Part shown: positions 1-9,714 of the stretch, in pieces | Layout of the letters: the number at the start of each line of letters is the position of its first letter | Position numbering within the stretch: the stretch's first letter is position 1 | DNA from: Crossaster papposus | Taxonomy: Eukaryota > Echinodermata > Asteroidea > Velatida > Solasteridae | Assembly (NCBI GenBank): GCA_037893245.1 | Contig: JBAIAA010000102.1 | Coordinates: forward strand, 186,001-250,000 | Reading direction: 5' to 3' | Length of the DNA: 64,000 nucleotides | The notes under the pieces: model-generated | Databases searched by the model: none | Told to the model about the DNA's origin: nothing | What the model saw: only the letters and a program-made list of their open reading frames with translations | Position numbers and translations under genes: made by a program

Positions 1-198
1 TGATCGCGAAAAAACCAAGAACATAAGAACCACTGCCAGACGCCGGTTGAAAACGAACGCTGTTTTTCTTGCTTTTCTTTGCATCCATGATTGTAAAACT
101 TTGAACAGGTCAGTTAAACGATATTTACTATAAAATACAACCCTCCCAATCCACCCATTCATGATAATTCAAGCAACTACCAATGGTGTATACTACCT
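1..198 (-). mobile_element. TTAA-flanked MITE (family T), window-truncated copy
   Basis: Reverse-oriented copy of the roughly 380-390 bp MITE seen complete at 31348-31738 and 61951-62330. Its terminal repeat (reading ..ATACACCATTGG on the minus strand, here with a diverged start) abuts TTAA at 199-202, the family's target site. The other half lies beyond the window start. It has no coding capacity. Confidence 0.7.
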
Positions 199-377
199 TT
201 AAGTTAAATAGTGTTTACATTTTCTTGTTTGCTTGTAGTTATATTGAACAGATAAAATCTCAAGTCTTAACAGATGGGAATCAGAATTGTTAATAACGCT
301 GAGTATTCACGTTATTGTCTTTTTGTGTACTCAATTGGCACAACTAGTGACAATTTATTTGAGAAAAAAGCGAGGTG

Positions 378-476
378 GGAGGTGGGGGGGGGGGGGGTGA
401 GGTGGGGGGGGGGGGTGAGGTGGGGGGGGGGTGAGGTGAGGTGGGGGGTGAGGTGGGGAGGGTGAGAAGGGGGGGA
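378..476. repeat. G-rich simple repeat
   Basis: Degenerate tandem of GGTGAGGTGGGG-like words with long G runs. It could form G-quadruplexes on the plus strand. It explains the Gly/Trp-rich and Pro-rich ORFs that overlap it. Confidence 0.85.
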
Positions 477-728
477 ATGGGTATTTGCGATAAATAAAAA
501 AAAATTGTCTTTTAACATAACCTTCAGACTAACAACAGCTGAACCAAAAAATTCTGGCTCTTGGAATCTTTGCAGTTCCAAGTTTTCTTGCACATTATGC
601 AAGTCTGCTGCTGGCTAAAAATAGCTTTAGAGCTTTATTATTTGTACTGCTCTCACAGAGTAGAAATCACCTGCTTTAATTTCCTTTCAATTTTCACCAA
701 AATGAAAACAACAAAACAATTAATACGC

Positions 729-754
729 CCCCCCCCCCCCCCCCCCCCCCCCCC
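729..754. repeat. Poly-C homopolymer
   Basis: Uninterrupted C run of about 26 bases. True length is uncertain because homopolymers slip during replication and sequencing. Confidence 0.9.
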
Positions 755-929
755 ACTCATCCCGGAATTGTTGTACATGTATACACGTTCACGTTTTGGT
801 ATCACTGTGGAGACATGGCTTTGTTCTCGTGTACAAAATGGTAAGAAAGTCAAGCACGTTTTTCAAAATGCTCCCATTTTAACCACAATTATTTTCCTGG
901 GTTGAACTTTCGACCCAATACACCCTACC

Positions 930-968
930 CTAACCCAAACACTGACCCTAACCCACATTCTAACCCTA
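930..968. repeat. Degenerate telomere-like CCCTAA patch
   Basis: Contains CCCTAACCC twice and TAACCCTAG once, spaced by imperfect copies. The metazoan telomere repeat is TTAGGG. The patch is short and degenerate, so it may be a healed break or chance. Confidence 0.4.
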
Positions 969-1510
969 GTTTTTGAGTAATTTAAGTACAATCCAAAAAT
1001 CTAATTCGTGAAATTCCTAATGGAGACCTAGATGTTTTCATCTATAGAAATTACCCTTTGGAGACCTTTTCACTCCCATTGTCCCCATTGTGTTCAAGTC
1101 TCCAGAGGGTACCGTATTTCGCACCAGTGTTAGTAATTACATGTAAATAACGAGAGTCGACTGCATTTATGCACCAGGCAAGCCTATCACTATCAGTGTA
1201 TTATAGGCAAGACATGTTCTAATTTACACAGTGGTATTGTTTGTTCTGTTGTTTTTAGCAAAACGGAACTTGTTCTTAAAATGAGATGACACTGGTCCAA
1301 AACTAGTTCTTATTTGTACCAATACTTTGGACTTTGGAAGGGATACTACATTTAAGCCTGTTTATGACTTCTGACTAGCGCCCTCGAACAAAGATACTGA
1401 CAATTTGGGAGACCAACATACATCTGATTGATGTGTACCTGAAATATGGCCCGAATAACCACTTTTCCTCAGATGATTTGTTTCCCAAAGTTGATTGGAT
1501 AGGTTTTTAA

Positions 1511-1744
1511 CCAGTTCGCGCCGGATGACGTATATAAACGCACAAATTTTCCCAAATTCAAAACGGATGACGCATTTAACATGCCAAGTTCAAATTCGGA
1601 AATGTCTGTCAGCAGCGGGCAAGGCCAGAAATGCGTGGGTGTGCTTCCAGGCACTATCAGCCTGAACCCGCTTCGGATCGAGTTTCGTTAAAAATAATCC
1701 TGCCTTCGGCTCGGCGATGTTAAAATAATCCCGGCGCGAACTGG
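1511..1744. mobile_element. 234-bp MITE with TTAA target duplication (piggyBac-like)
   Basis: Perfect 14-bp terminal inverted repeats CCAGTTCGCGCCGG at 1511-1524 and 1731-1744 are flanked on both sides by TTAA (1507-1510 and 1745-1748). TTAA duplication is the signature of piggyBac-type transposition. The element is non-coding. It lies inside the 3' end of the MGCGSS reading frame on the minus strand and supplies that frame's stop codon. Confidence 0.85.
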
Positions 1745-2118
1745 TTAATGATATTGAGAAACTCTTTCCCAGTTTGTTTTCGTTGATATTGACCAACTGT
1801 AGGCATACCTGCATTTTGTCTAGAATCTGTTTCATCTTCCTTTCCTTGATCCGGTTGGTCTGGCGACCGTCTCACCACCCTCGTGCCATCACTCGTCTTT
1901 GCACTATCGATCCCGCTATCCCGACAAGTACTCCGACTATCCGCCCTCTGTCCGGCATTGTCCCTGCCCAGGGACTGGTTGTCATGTGACGTGGGCTCGC
2001 CCTGGCTTATCAGGACTTGTTTCCGTAACGACGCGGAAGAGTTGTTCAGCTGTTTCCGCTTGCCACTTGCTGAGCCGAGACTTGAGGTCGACGCACTTTG
2101 TGAACTCCCACAACCCAT
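1720..2118 (-). CDS. Putative N-myristoylated protein exon, truncated by a MITE
   Basis: A 132-codon minus-strand frame begins MGCGSS, a classic N-myristoylation signal (Gly2, small residue at 6) with Cys3 available for palmitoylation. The ATG context is strong (A at -3, G at +4). The rest is polar, low-complexity, rich in Ser, Gln, Arg and Asp, with no membrane segment and no domain I recognise. The last codons (APGLF and stop) come from the piggyBac-like MITE at 1511-1744. Without the MITE the frame would run on past the TTAA site to a plausible splice donor (AG/GTACAC, near 1436). The sequence therefore looks like the first coding exon of a multi-exon membrane-anchored signalling or scaffold protein, now interrupted. 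BAALC-like proteins also start MGCG, but I see no further similarity. Whether the allele is still functional is unknown. Confidence 0.4.
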   Translation of the reverse strand: MGCGSSQSASTSSLGSASGKRKQLNNSSASLRKQVLISQGEPTSHDNQSLGRDNAGQRADSRSTCRDSGIDSAKTSDGTRVVRRSPDQPDQGKEDETDSRQNAGMPTVGQYQRKQTGKEFLNIINQFAPGLF

Positions 2119-3331
2119 ACTGTTCTAACAAGTTTTGGGGTGAATGTTTTGTTTTTTTCCTCCAGAAAAAGTGTAACAAATAAACAAACTCTTCCCATTT
2201 GAAGAATTTTCTTGGTGTTAATGTTGATGTTATGTGCTAGCCTGCAAAAAAAAAGAAATGACATTTTATTTAAATACTTTAAAGTAAACAAAATTTGAAA
2301 ATGAACTTTCTTCCTACGTTCCTACGTCAGGAAATTATTTTCTTTTCTATATATCTCCCTCATGTTATAGAGTTCATAAACCGAAAGAAAAGGAAAAAGA
2401 CAACAATGATTTGGTGAACTATTTGGATGGTTCATAATCGAAATGCGACTACTTTATTATTATATTAAACTGCGCCTGGCAATTTAGTATTTCAAATTAT
2501 AAAAACAGCTGAACCATTGATTTTGGACAAAAAGGTTTTAGGTCTCATGGCATACTGCTTGTATAGTACTAGTACTCAAGTACTGAATGACCTCGAGTAA
2601 AAAGCCCATAACAAATGCATGTAAAATATGATTTTGCCCTTGCAAAACTCATCATATAGTCATACCACAATTTGACACCACAGCCATAATCTTATGTTGT
2701 GGGAGTTGCACAATCACATTTTTGTCCGTGCTCGCGCTCCTAAACATTAAATAAACTACCGTACTTACCATCGCACTTATGAACTTCCAGTATTCAAAGT
2801 GTGCAGACAATTTCCTTGACACACAAGTTGTTATAAACCGTGGAGGTATAGAAAAAAACAATGAAACGAACCGTCTACTACTAATCTACGGAAGGAAAAA
2901 AGTGTTCTACATTCCCCCATCGTGCACCACACGCACAGTACATTTTGTGTCCACTCGGATCGTACAGACCGGTACTAGACTCAAGTACAAGTAAAACCGG
3001 CCACTCGGCCGCCTCGCTCGCAAGTTAGAATGGTATAGTCTAACATTGGGTAAGCTGAGTATTTAAAGCGGCACGAGTAGATACAGCGTTCGTAAATGTT
3101 ATGCACAATCGGGTATGATTTAAAATGTAACATTCTTAAAGAGCTTCTTAATGTGCTAAACAGCAATTGTATAATTAATTACTAGGCAAAGCTTATTACA
3201 ATTTGCACCAAATGCAAACTAGGTCGGAAGACACCCCTTGTATTAATATGGTGCCGTCCTAGTTAGTAGCGCTGCACCGGTTTCATGGCAACGTGTAAAC
3301 TACATGTATTTCAAGGCCAGCATCAAAGACC
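2119..3331. other. AT-rich non-coding DNA
   Basis: I see no supported gene. The part next to 2118 would be the 5' untranslated or promoter side of the MGCGSS frame. Overlapping short ORFs have no family signature. Confidence 0.5.
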
Positions 3332-3340
3332 CTACTACGG

Positions 3341-3439
3341 CAACCTCGTTCCCAGGATATCGAGCAGCGCCCTCACCGACACAAAAGTTACTATTGAAAA
3401 TCGTGGTTGAAAATAAAGTAAGCCCTGGGAACGAGGTTG
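3341..3439. mobile_element. 99-bp MITE with 9-bp target duplication
   Basis: Perfect 16-bp terminal inverted repeats CAACCTCGTTCCCAGG (3341-3356, and its complement at 3424-3439) are flanked by the direct repeat CTACTACGG at 3332-3340 and 3440-3448. A 9-bp duplication points to a Mutator-like source. A lone copy of the same terminal word occurs near 38744-38759. Confidence 0.85.
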
Positions 3440-3479
3440 CTACTACGGCGCCTACGATCTTTGGCCAGCATGGGGGATA

Positions 3480-3726
3480 AGGGCCTTTTCAAAACTATGG
3501 CTTCAAATCGGCTTTGGCTTCGGCTGCAGCTTCGGCTTCGGCTTCGGCTTCGGCTTCGTCCCAAAATTTCGAATCCTTGAGAAGTAAATAAAAAGGGTTC
3601 ACATCAATCGAGTGAATCTTTTTGAACCACAACAAGCATCAAAATATGGCTGAAGATCTCGCAGTGGAGAATCTAAAATCGCCTTAAGCCAAAGTTGAAA
3701 CGAAGCCATAAATTCAAAAAGGCCCT
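3480..3726. mobile_element. 247-bp inverted-repeat element with GGCTTC microsatellite
   Basis: Ends are imperfect inverted repeats: AGGGCCTTTTCAAAACTATG at the left and AGGGCCTTTTTGAATTTATG on the minus strand at the right, both followed by GCTTC. A (GGCTTC)n run at about 3510-3558 lies just inside the left end. Target duplication is not clear. It has no coding capacity. Confidence 0.65.
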
Positions 3727-3949
3727 ATGGCTGTGTCTGAAACGAGTGTCTAGAGCTACAATCTATTCTAAATAAGGCGCTAAAGACAAATGTAATTCAC
3801 GCGGCTGGCATGCAGAGCCAGAGGCCCACCTGCGGCTAGTTATTGCGCCCTCATTTAATGCACCATCATTACAAAATAATCGTTGTACGTTGCATGCCCG
3901 GTGTGGACGGTAATTCTGTCCCCCGGTAAAATTGTCTGGAGGGACAACA

Positions 3950-4169
3950 TTACCTACACGCTTAAAACTAAAGTGCTGAATCAACCTTATAAGTGTGCGG
4001 TCAGTGACTACACTTTAAAAGGTTGGATTTCAACCATAAAACTGTTGAATTCAACACATGAGTGTTGAATTCAACAGTTTTATGGTTGAAATCCAACCTT
4101 TTAAAGTGTAGTCACTGACCGCACACTTATAAGGTTGATTCAACACTTTAGTTTTAAGCGTGTAGGTAA
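3950..4169. mobile_element. Near-perfect 220-bp palindrome (foldback element)
   Basis: Two arms of about 108 bp (3950-4057 and 4062-4169) are inverted copies with one visible mismatch (C versus T in AAGTG[C/T]TGAATC) and a 4-base loop ATGA at 4058-4061. The outer ends read TTACCTACACG. It sits in degenerate GGTAATTxTGTCCC repeats that continue on both sides. Such near-identity implies a recent insertion or ongoing gene conversion between arms. Confidence 0.85.
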
Positions 4170-4764
4170 AGGTGTCCCCCTGGAGCCGTTATTTCTGTCC
4201 CGCCTCCAGTTTATTCTATCCCCTCTCTAGGTAATTTTGTCCCCCCCCCCCCCCCCCCCCCCCCCAATTGTTCCACACATAAGTGGTTATTTTGATGTTA
4301 TTTCAATGAATTAAGCCCACAGGGTATTTATTAGTTGGGCTTCTCTTCCCTTCATCGATTTATCAAAATAAAAATAACTTTATTAATTAAATCAACCGAT
4401 CTACGTTTCTGCGGGAAAGTATTTTCCATAGTCTGGTTCCCCGACCTGACAGTTTTGTTATGCCTAGACGTCTAAATTGTAGGTCAGGTAGCCCCCGGCG
4501 ACAAAAAAAGATAATGAGGCAATGCAAGCAGCGTAGCTATTCTTTGACGACGCAACAATTCGAATTTTAACGGCTCTTCCCAAAAATAGCACAATGACTA
4601 TTTACTGTGATATTATTAGGCAATCCGTCTGGTGTTGACTTTTGCCAATGCGAGTTTTATTTTATAAAAACAAGAAAAGAGAATGGACATTATTTTATTA
4701 ACGTTACCTCACAACCTCTTATCTCACGGAAACCTGTTTTTTCTGTTTCACCCTGTCTACCGGG
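4170..4764. other. Non-coding, with poly-C at 4239-4265
   Basis: GGTAATTTTGTCCC-type repeats end in a long C run, then AT-rich unique sequence leads up to the minisatellite. No gene is seen. Confidence 0.5.
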
Positions 4765-5267
4765 TTTACTGCGCAGGTTTACTGCGCAGGTTTACTGCGC
4801 AGGTTTACTGCGCAGGTTTACTGCGCAGGTTTACTGCGCAGGTTTACTGCGCAGGTTTACTGCGCAGGTTTACTGCGCAGGTTTACTGCGCAGGTTTACT
4901 GCGCAGGTTTACTGCGCAGGTTTACTGCGCAGGTTTACTGCGCAGGTTTACTGCGCAGGTTTACTGCGCAGGTTTACTGCGCAGGTTTACTGCGCAGGTT
5001 TACTGCGCAGGTCTACTGCGCAGGTCTACTGCGCAGGTCTACTGCGCAGGTCTACTGCGCAGGTCTACTGCGCAGGTCTACTGCGCAGGTCTACTGCGCA
5101 GGTCTACTGCGCAGGTCTACTGCGCAGGTCTACTGCGCAGGTCTACTGCGCAGGTCTACTGCGCAGGTCTACTGCGCAGGTCTACTGCGCAGGTCTACTG
5201 CGCAGGTCTACTGCGCAGGTCTACTGCGCAGGTCTACTGCGCAGGTCTACTGCGCAGGTCTACTGCG
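4765..5267. repeat. 13-bp minisatellite, about 38 copies in two variant blocks
   Basis: Tandem ACTGCGCAGGTTT up to about 5010, then ACTGCGCAGGTCT to 5267. The switch is abrupt, with about 19 copies of each variant and almost no mixing. Because 13 is not a multiple of 3, all plus frames stay open and give artefact ORFs with a 13-residue period. The array runs directly into the 2.2-kb tRNA-like units, and two further copies of the TCT variant occur beyond them at 20091-20116. Confidence 0.95.
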
Positions 5268-5513
5268 TGTCGCGAGGCAGCGCCGTTTGTCTGATTTTGT
5301 GTTGTTTCCTTTGAACCCGCGCTTTGTTGGTGACTTCTATTTGTGTGGCGCGCCCTCTCTCGACATAAAATAAGTCGAATTTTTGGACAATTAATGCGTG
5401 GGCGGCTCATTAACCCTGAAAACACAGTTTCTCCTTCTTCCTTTGAGCAGATGTAGGATAGAGCTATTACTCCAGCTTCCAAACCTATTAAGTCACATCG
5501 ATTTCAAACAGTG

Positions 5514-5608
5514 TTGACTGGTAGTCGAATGGCCGACTGGTTAGGCTCCTCGTCTGCGGCGTTCTATCGCCTGGGTTCGAGTCCCCGTTCTGCCCGTCGT
5601 CATTTTTT
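5514..5608 (+). repeat. tRNA-like Pol III module m1 (unit A)
   Basis: Box A TGGCCGACTGG (5530-5540), box B GGTTCGAGTCC (5574-5584) and a T6 terminator (5603-5608) give a candidate transcript of about 90 nt. The D-stem GCC/GGC and a T-arm with TTCGAGT loop are visible. The anticodon stem is weak here; in units C and G it improves and would show CTG. The acceptor stem pairs only in part. It resembles Leu/Ser tRNA at box A but lacks a long variable arm. I read it as tRNA-derived rather than as a proven tRNA gene. Confidence 0.6.
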
Positions 5609-5685
5609 CCTCAGTTTTAACGCGCGCGATTCCGCAATCTTATCTATAAAAGAATTAATTGATCGTCTTCAATCACCAACCGGAG

Positions 5686-5962
5686 TTAGCTCAGCGGCTT
5701 AATTCGTCAGGCTGGTACTGTCCGCGGAGTTCAGGTGCGCACCTTAGTATAGGGACGGAGCTCGTTTGCTTGCATAGGCGGCAAGAGCTAGGGCCTCGCT
5801 CCGTCAGTCCTCCCTTTACGGTAGCGTGGCCTACGGGTTACATGAACATGGACAGGAAAGGATGTGTGGTGGGCCGGGAATCCTAGAACCCAAAAGAGTC
5901 CTATATGGGTGGTCGTTCAGTGAGTAAAGTCACGGGTTCGATCCCCTGAATGCTTGGTCAAC
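5686..5962 (+). repeat. Second tRNA-like module m1' (split or minimal)
   Basis: A box-A-like TTAGCTCAGCGG near 5687 and a perfect box B (GGTTCGATCCC, 5935-5945) lie about 250 bp apart, with an extra segment of about 165 bp that the m2 equivalent (6220-6330) lacks. A closer box-A-like word, GGTCGTTCAGTGAG at 5911, would make a very short module with D and T arms but no anticodon arm. The T-run after it starts at about 5971. Function is unknown. Confidence 0.4.
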
Positions 5963-6044
5963 ACCACATAACTTTTTTTCTTCACTCTATACTGGAGCTA
6001 ATACTCCAGTTTTTAAACATAAGTCACATCGATTTGAAACAATG

Positions 6045-6144
6045 TCGACTGGTAGTCCAATGGCCGAGTGGTTAGGCTCCTCGTTTGCGGGGTTCGATCG
6101 CCTGGGTTCGAGTCCTTGTCCTTGCCGATGTTTTGTGTTTTTTT
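6045..6144 (+). repeat. tRNA-like Pol III module m2 (unit A)
   Basis: Box A TGGCCGAGTGG (6061-6071), box B GGTTCGAGTCC (6105-6115), T4 at 6131-6134 and T7 at 6138-6144. A 4-bp anticodon stem CCTC/GGGG closes a 7-base loop GTTTGCG, which would place TTG in the anticodon position. The acceptor stem pairs poorly, so aminoacylation is doubtful. Confidence 0.6.
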
Positions 6145-6501
6145 GCAGTTTTAACGCGCGAAATTTCGCAATCTTATCTTTAAAAGATTTAAATTATAGT
6201 CTTCAAATACCAACCGGAGTTAGCTCAACGGATTATTTCGCCAGGGTGACGAGTCCTATATGGGAGTCGGTCAACGTGTTCAGTCATAGGTCCGTACCCC
6301 TGAATTGCCTAGTCAACACCACTTTACTTTTTGTTCTTCATTTTCCCCTTACCATAGCCGCCACCAATGCAGACGTACGTCCTGTTCTTGATTTACTTTA
6401 AAAGGAGCGGGGGGTGGTGGAGTAATGAAAGGGTTACTTCATTCTATACTGGAGCTATTACTCCAGTTTTCAAACATAAGTCCCATCGATTTGAAACAAT
6501 G

Positions 6502-6595
6502 TTCACCGGTAGTCGAATGGCCGAGTGGTTAGGGTCCTCGTTTCCGAGGTTTCATCGCCTGGGTTCGAGTCCTCGTCCTGTCCGATGTTTTTTTT
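6502..6595 (+). repeat. tRNA-like Pol III module m3 (unit A)
   Basis: Box A at 6518-6528, perfect box B at 6562-6572 and a T8 run at 6588-6595. The anticodon region folds as CCTCG/CGAGG around only four bases, not a canonical 7-base loop, so this module is the least tRNA-like in structure although its promoter boxes are intact. Confidence 0.55.
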
Positions 6596-7501
6596 CTTCT
6601 TTTTTCGCAGTTTTAAGGCGCGCAATTTCGCAATCTTATCTTTAAAAGAATTAAATTATAGTCTTCAAATACTTTCCGGAGTTAGCTCAACGGCCTAATT
6701 TGCCAGGGTGAAGAGTCCTATATGGGACTATATGGGACTCGGTCAATGTACGCAAGCGGGGTGTACTTGTGTTGGCTCTGATGTTTCGCTCGACGTTACA
6801 ATACATTTGAATGCTATGTTTGTGAAAGTGCAAACGTACAATGTAGTCCCCCCCCCCCCCCCACCCCCCCCCCCCCCCCCTCCCCCGTCGCTTGCAAATC
6901 GACTTGTAGTTTCTAAATCCATTTCGATCCCACCCTTGGACTTTCACAAGAAGTGGAATAGAGAATAATACGATTTTTAAATTTCTTGAACTTTCTATGC
7001 ATAGTTTTCTTTAGCCTTGATCAAGGCGTCATTATTATACGTACATGTACGTACATCGATGCCACAATGCTCGAAATTTCGTAGGACTGTCTTGTGACGA
7101 CCGCCGATGACCCACGATCTACCCAAATTTTATGTCGTGTCGTGGAACAAATGCGTGTGGGTTCGTTGTGACCAGGCCTTACCACGACAACATTTCGTAC
7201 GATACGTTGTGACCGGGGTTTATTAACACAGAGCCCTTTGGGTAAAACGGAGCAAATCAATTCCCATAGACCTAAGCGCTAAAACGCCTATACTTTCACG
7301 ATCTTATTAAAATACTTAGAACTCTCATTGTGTTCAGGGACTACAGAAACATGACGACCAGCATGTCATATTCTTTTCGATTTTTGGTGGGTTGACCGGT
7401 GATTTTTTTTGAATAATTCTTACCCAATGCAAACAAGAAAATTGTATTTAAATTTCTAAATTTCCAATGACAAATCTATACATTGCCACCCTACTCCCGA
7501 G

Positions 7502-9714
7502 TGTCGCGAGGCAGCGCCGTTTGTCTGATTTTGTGTTGTTTCCTTTGAGCCCGCGCTTTGCTTGTGACTTCTATTTGTGTGGCGCGCCCTCTCTCGACAT
7601 AAAATAAGTCGAATTTTTGGACAATTAATGCGTGGGCGGCTCATTAACCCTGAAAACACAGTTTCTCCTTCTTCCTTTGAGCAGATGTAGGATAGAGCTA
7701 TTACTCCAGCTTCCAAACCTATTAAGTCACATCGATTTCAAACAGTGTTGACTGGTAGTCGAATGGCCGACTGGTTAGGCTCCTCGTCTGCGGCGTTCCA
7801 TCGCCTGGGTTCGAGTCCCCGTTCTGCCCGTCGTCATTTTTTCCTCAGTTTTAACGCGCGCGATTTCGCAATCTTATCTATAAAAGAATTAATTGATCGT
7901 CTTCAATCACCAACCGGAGTTAGCTCAGCGGCTTAATTCGTCAGGCTGGTACTGTCCGCGGAGTTCAGGTGCGCACCTTAGTATAGGGACGGAGCTCGTT
8001 TGCTTGCATAGGCGGCAAGAGCTAGGGCCTCGCTCCGTCAGTCCTCCCTTTACGGTAGCGTGGCCTACGGGTTACATGAACATGGACAGGAAAGGATGTG
8101 TGGTGGGCCGGGAATCCTAGAACCCAAAAGAGTCCTATATGGGTGGTCGTTCAGTGAGTAAAGTCACGGGTTCGATCCCCTGAATGCTTGGTCAACACCA
8201 CATAACTTTTTTTCTTCACTCTATACTGGAGCTAATACTCCAGTTTTTAAACATAAGTCACATCGATTTGAAACAATGTCGACTGGTAGTCCAATGGCCG
8301 AGTGGTTAGGCTCCTCGTTTGCGGGGTTCGATCGCCTGGGTTCGAGTCCTTGTCCTTGCCGATGTTTTGTGTTTTTTTGCAGTTTTAACGCGCGAAATTT
8401 CGCAATCTTATCTTTAAAAGATTTAAATTATAGTCTTCAAATACCAACCGGAGTTAGCTCAACGGATTATTTCGCCAGGGTGACGAGTCCTATATGGGAG
8501 TCGGTCAACGTGTTCAGTCATAGGTCCGTACCCCTGAATTGCCTAGTCAACACCACTTTACTTTTTGTTCTTCATTTTCCCCTTACCATAGCACCAATGC
8601 AGACGTACGTCCTGTTCTTGATTTACTTTAAAAGGAGCGGGGGGTGGTGGAGTAATGAAAGGGTTACTTCATTCTATACTGGAGCTATTACTCCAGTTTT
8701 CAAACATAAGTCCCATCGATTTGAAACAATGTTCACCGGTAGTCGAATGGCCGAGTGGTTAGGGTCCTCGTTTCCGAGGTTTCATCGCCTGGGTTCGAGT
8801 CCTCGTCCTGTCCGATGTTTTTTTTCTTCTTTTTTCGCAGTTTTAAGGCGCGCAATTTCGCAATCTTATCTTTAAAAGAATTAAATTATAGTCTTCAAAT
8901 ACTTTCCGGAGTTAGCTCAACGGCCTAATTTGCCAGGGTGAAGAGTCCTATATGGGACTATATGGGACTCGGTCAATGTACGCAAGCGGGGTGTACTTGT
9001 GTTGGCTCTGATGTTTCGCTCGACGTTACAATACATTTGAATGCTATGTTTGTGAAAGTGCAAACGTACAATGTAGTCCCCCCCCCCCCCCCCCCCCCCG
9101 TCGCTTGCAAATCGACTTGTAGTTTCTAAATCCATTTCGATCCCACCCTTGGACTTTCACAAGAAGTGGAATAGAGAATAATACGATTTTTAAATTTCTT
9201 GAACTTTATATGCATAGTTTTCTTTAGCCTTGATCAAGGCGTCATTATTATACGTACATGTACGTACATCGATGCCACAATGCTCGAAATGTCGTAGGAC
9301 TGTCTTGTGACGACCGCCGATGACCCACGATCTACCCAAATTTTATGTCGTGTCGTGGAACAAATGCGTGTGGGTTCGTTGTGACCAGGCCTTACCACGA
9401 CAACATTTCGTACGATACGTTGTGACCGGGGTTTATTAACACAGAGCCCTTTGGGTGAAACGGAGCAAATCAATTCCCATAGACCTAAGCGCTAAAACGC
9501 CTATACTTTCACGATCTTATTAAAATACTTAGAACTCTCATTGTGTTCAGGGACTACAGAAACATGACGACCAGCATGTCATATTTTTTTCGATTTTTGG
9601 TGGGTTGACCGGTGATTTTTTTTGAATAATTCTTACCCAATGCAAACAAGAAAATTGTATTTAAATTTCTAAATTTCCAATGACAAATCTATACATTGCC
9701 ACCCTACTCCCGAG
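7502..9714 (+). repeat. tRNA-like array unit B (2213 bp)
   Basis: Modules have box A at 7764, 8295 and 8748. The unit lacks the CCGC tetranucleotide present in unit A before ACCAATGCAGACG. The poly-C (9078-9099) is short and uninterrupted. Private variants (CGAAATGTCG, GGGTGAAACGG, CTTTATATGC) recur in unit F, its higher-order partner 8909 bp downstream. Confidence 0.95.

Larger units (their letters stand above)
203..1506. other. Non-coding stretch with simple repeats
   Basis: No gene is supported here. The stretch holds a G-rich tract (about 378-476), a poly-C run (729-754) and a degenerate telomere-like patch (930-968). Short ORFs in it are translations of homopolymers (poly-Gly or poly-Pro) and are not credible proteins. 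Confidence 0.6.
5268..7501 (+). repeat. tRNA-like array unit A (2234 bp)
   Basis: First unit of the array, starting TGTCGCGAGGCAG directly after the minisatellite. It contains three tRNA-like modules (box A at 5530, 6061 and 6518), each preceded by a CTGGAG..CTCCAG hairpin and followed by a second box-A-like TTAGCTCAxCGG. The rest is a spacer with a poly-C tract interrupted by A and T (6848-6885) and the palindrome TACGTACATGTACGTA (7038-7053). Unit A pairs with unit E in the higher-order repeat. Confidence 0.95.

Noticed and set aside
4765..5267. CRISPR-like appearance of short regular repeats
   Set aside because: No spacers between repeats and a eukaryotic context. It is a plain tandem minisatellite.
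4607..5314. 235-codon ORF with a 13-residue repeat
   Set aside because: Minisatellite with a period not divisible by three. Every plus frame is open, so this is an artefact.
5514..5608. Functional tRNA gene call for the modules
   Set aside because: Promoter boxes are good, but acceptor and anticodon arms do not fold canonically. Without covariance scoring I keep them as tRNA-like.
7021..7260. 79-codon minus-strand ORF present in all full units (MICSVLPKGLCVNKPRS)
   Set aside because: It is kept only because the units are near-identical. Differences between units show no synonymous bias that I can see, and no domain is present.
8276..8875. 199-codon ORF (starting MSTGSPMAEWLGSS) repeated in several units
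   Set aside because: It translates across two tRNA-like modules and spacer. It breaks in units A, C and D through a 4-bp difference and has no protein signature.
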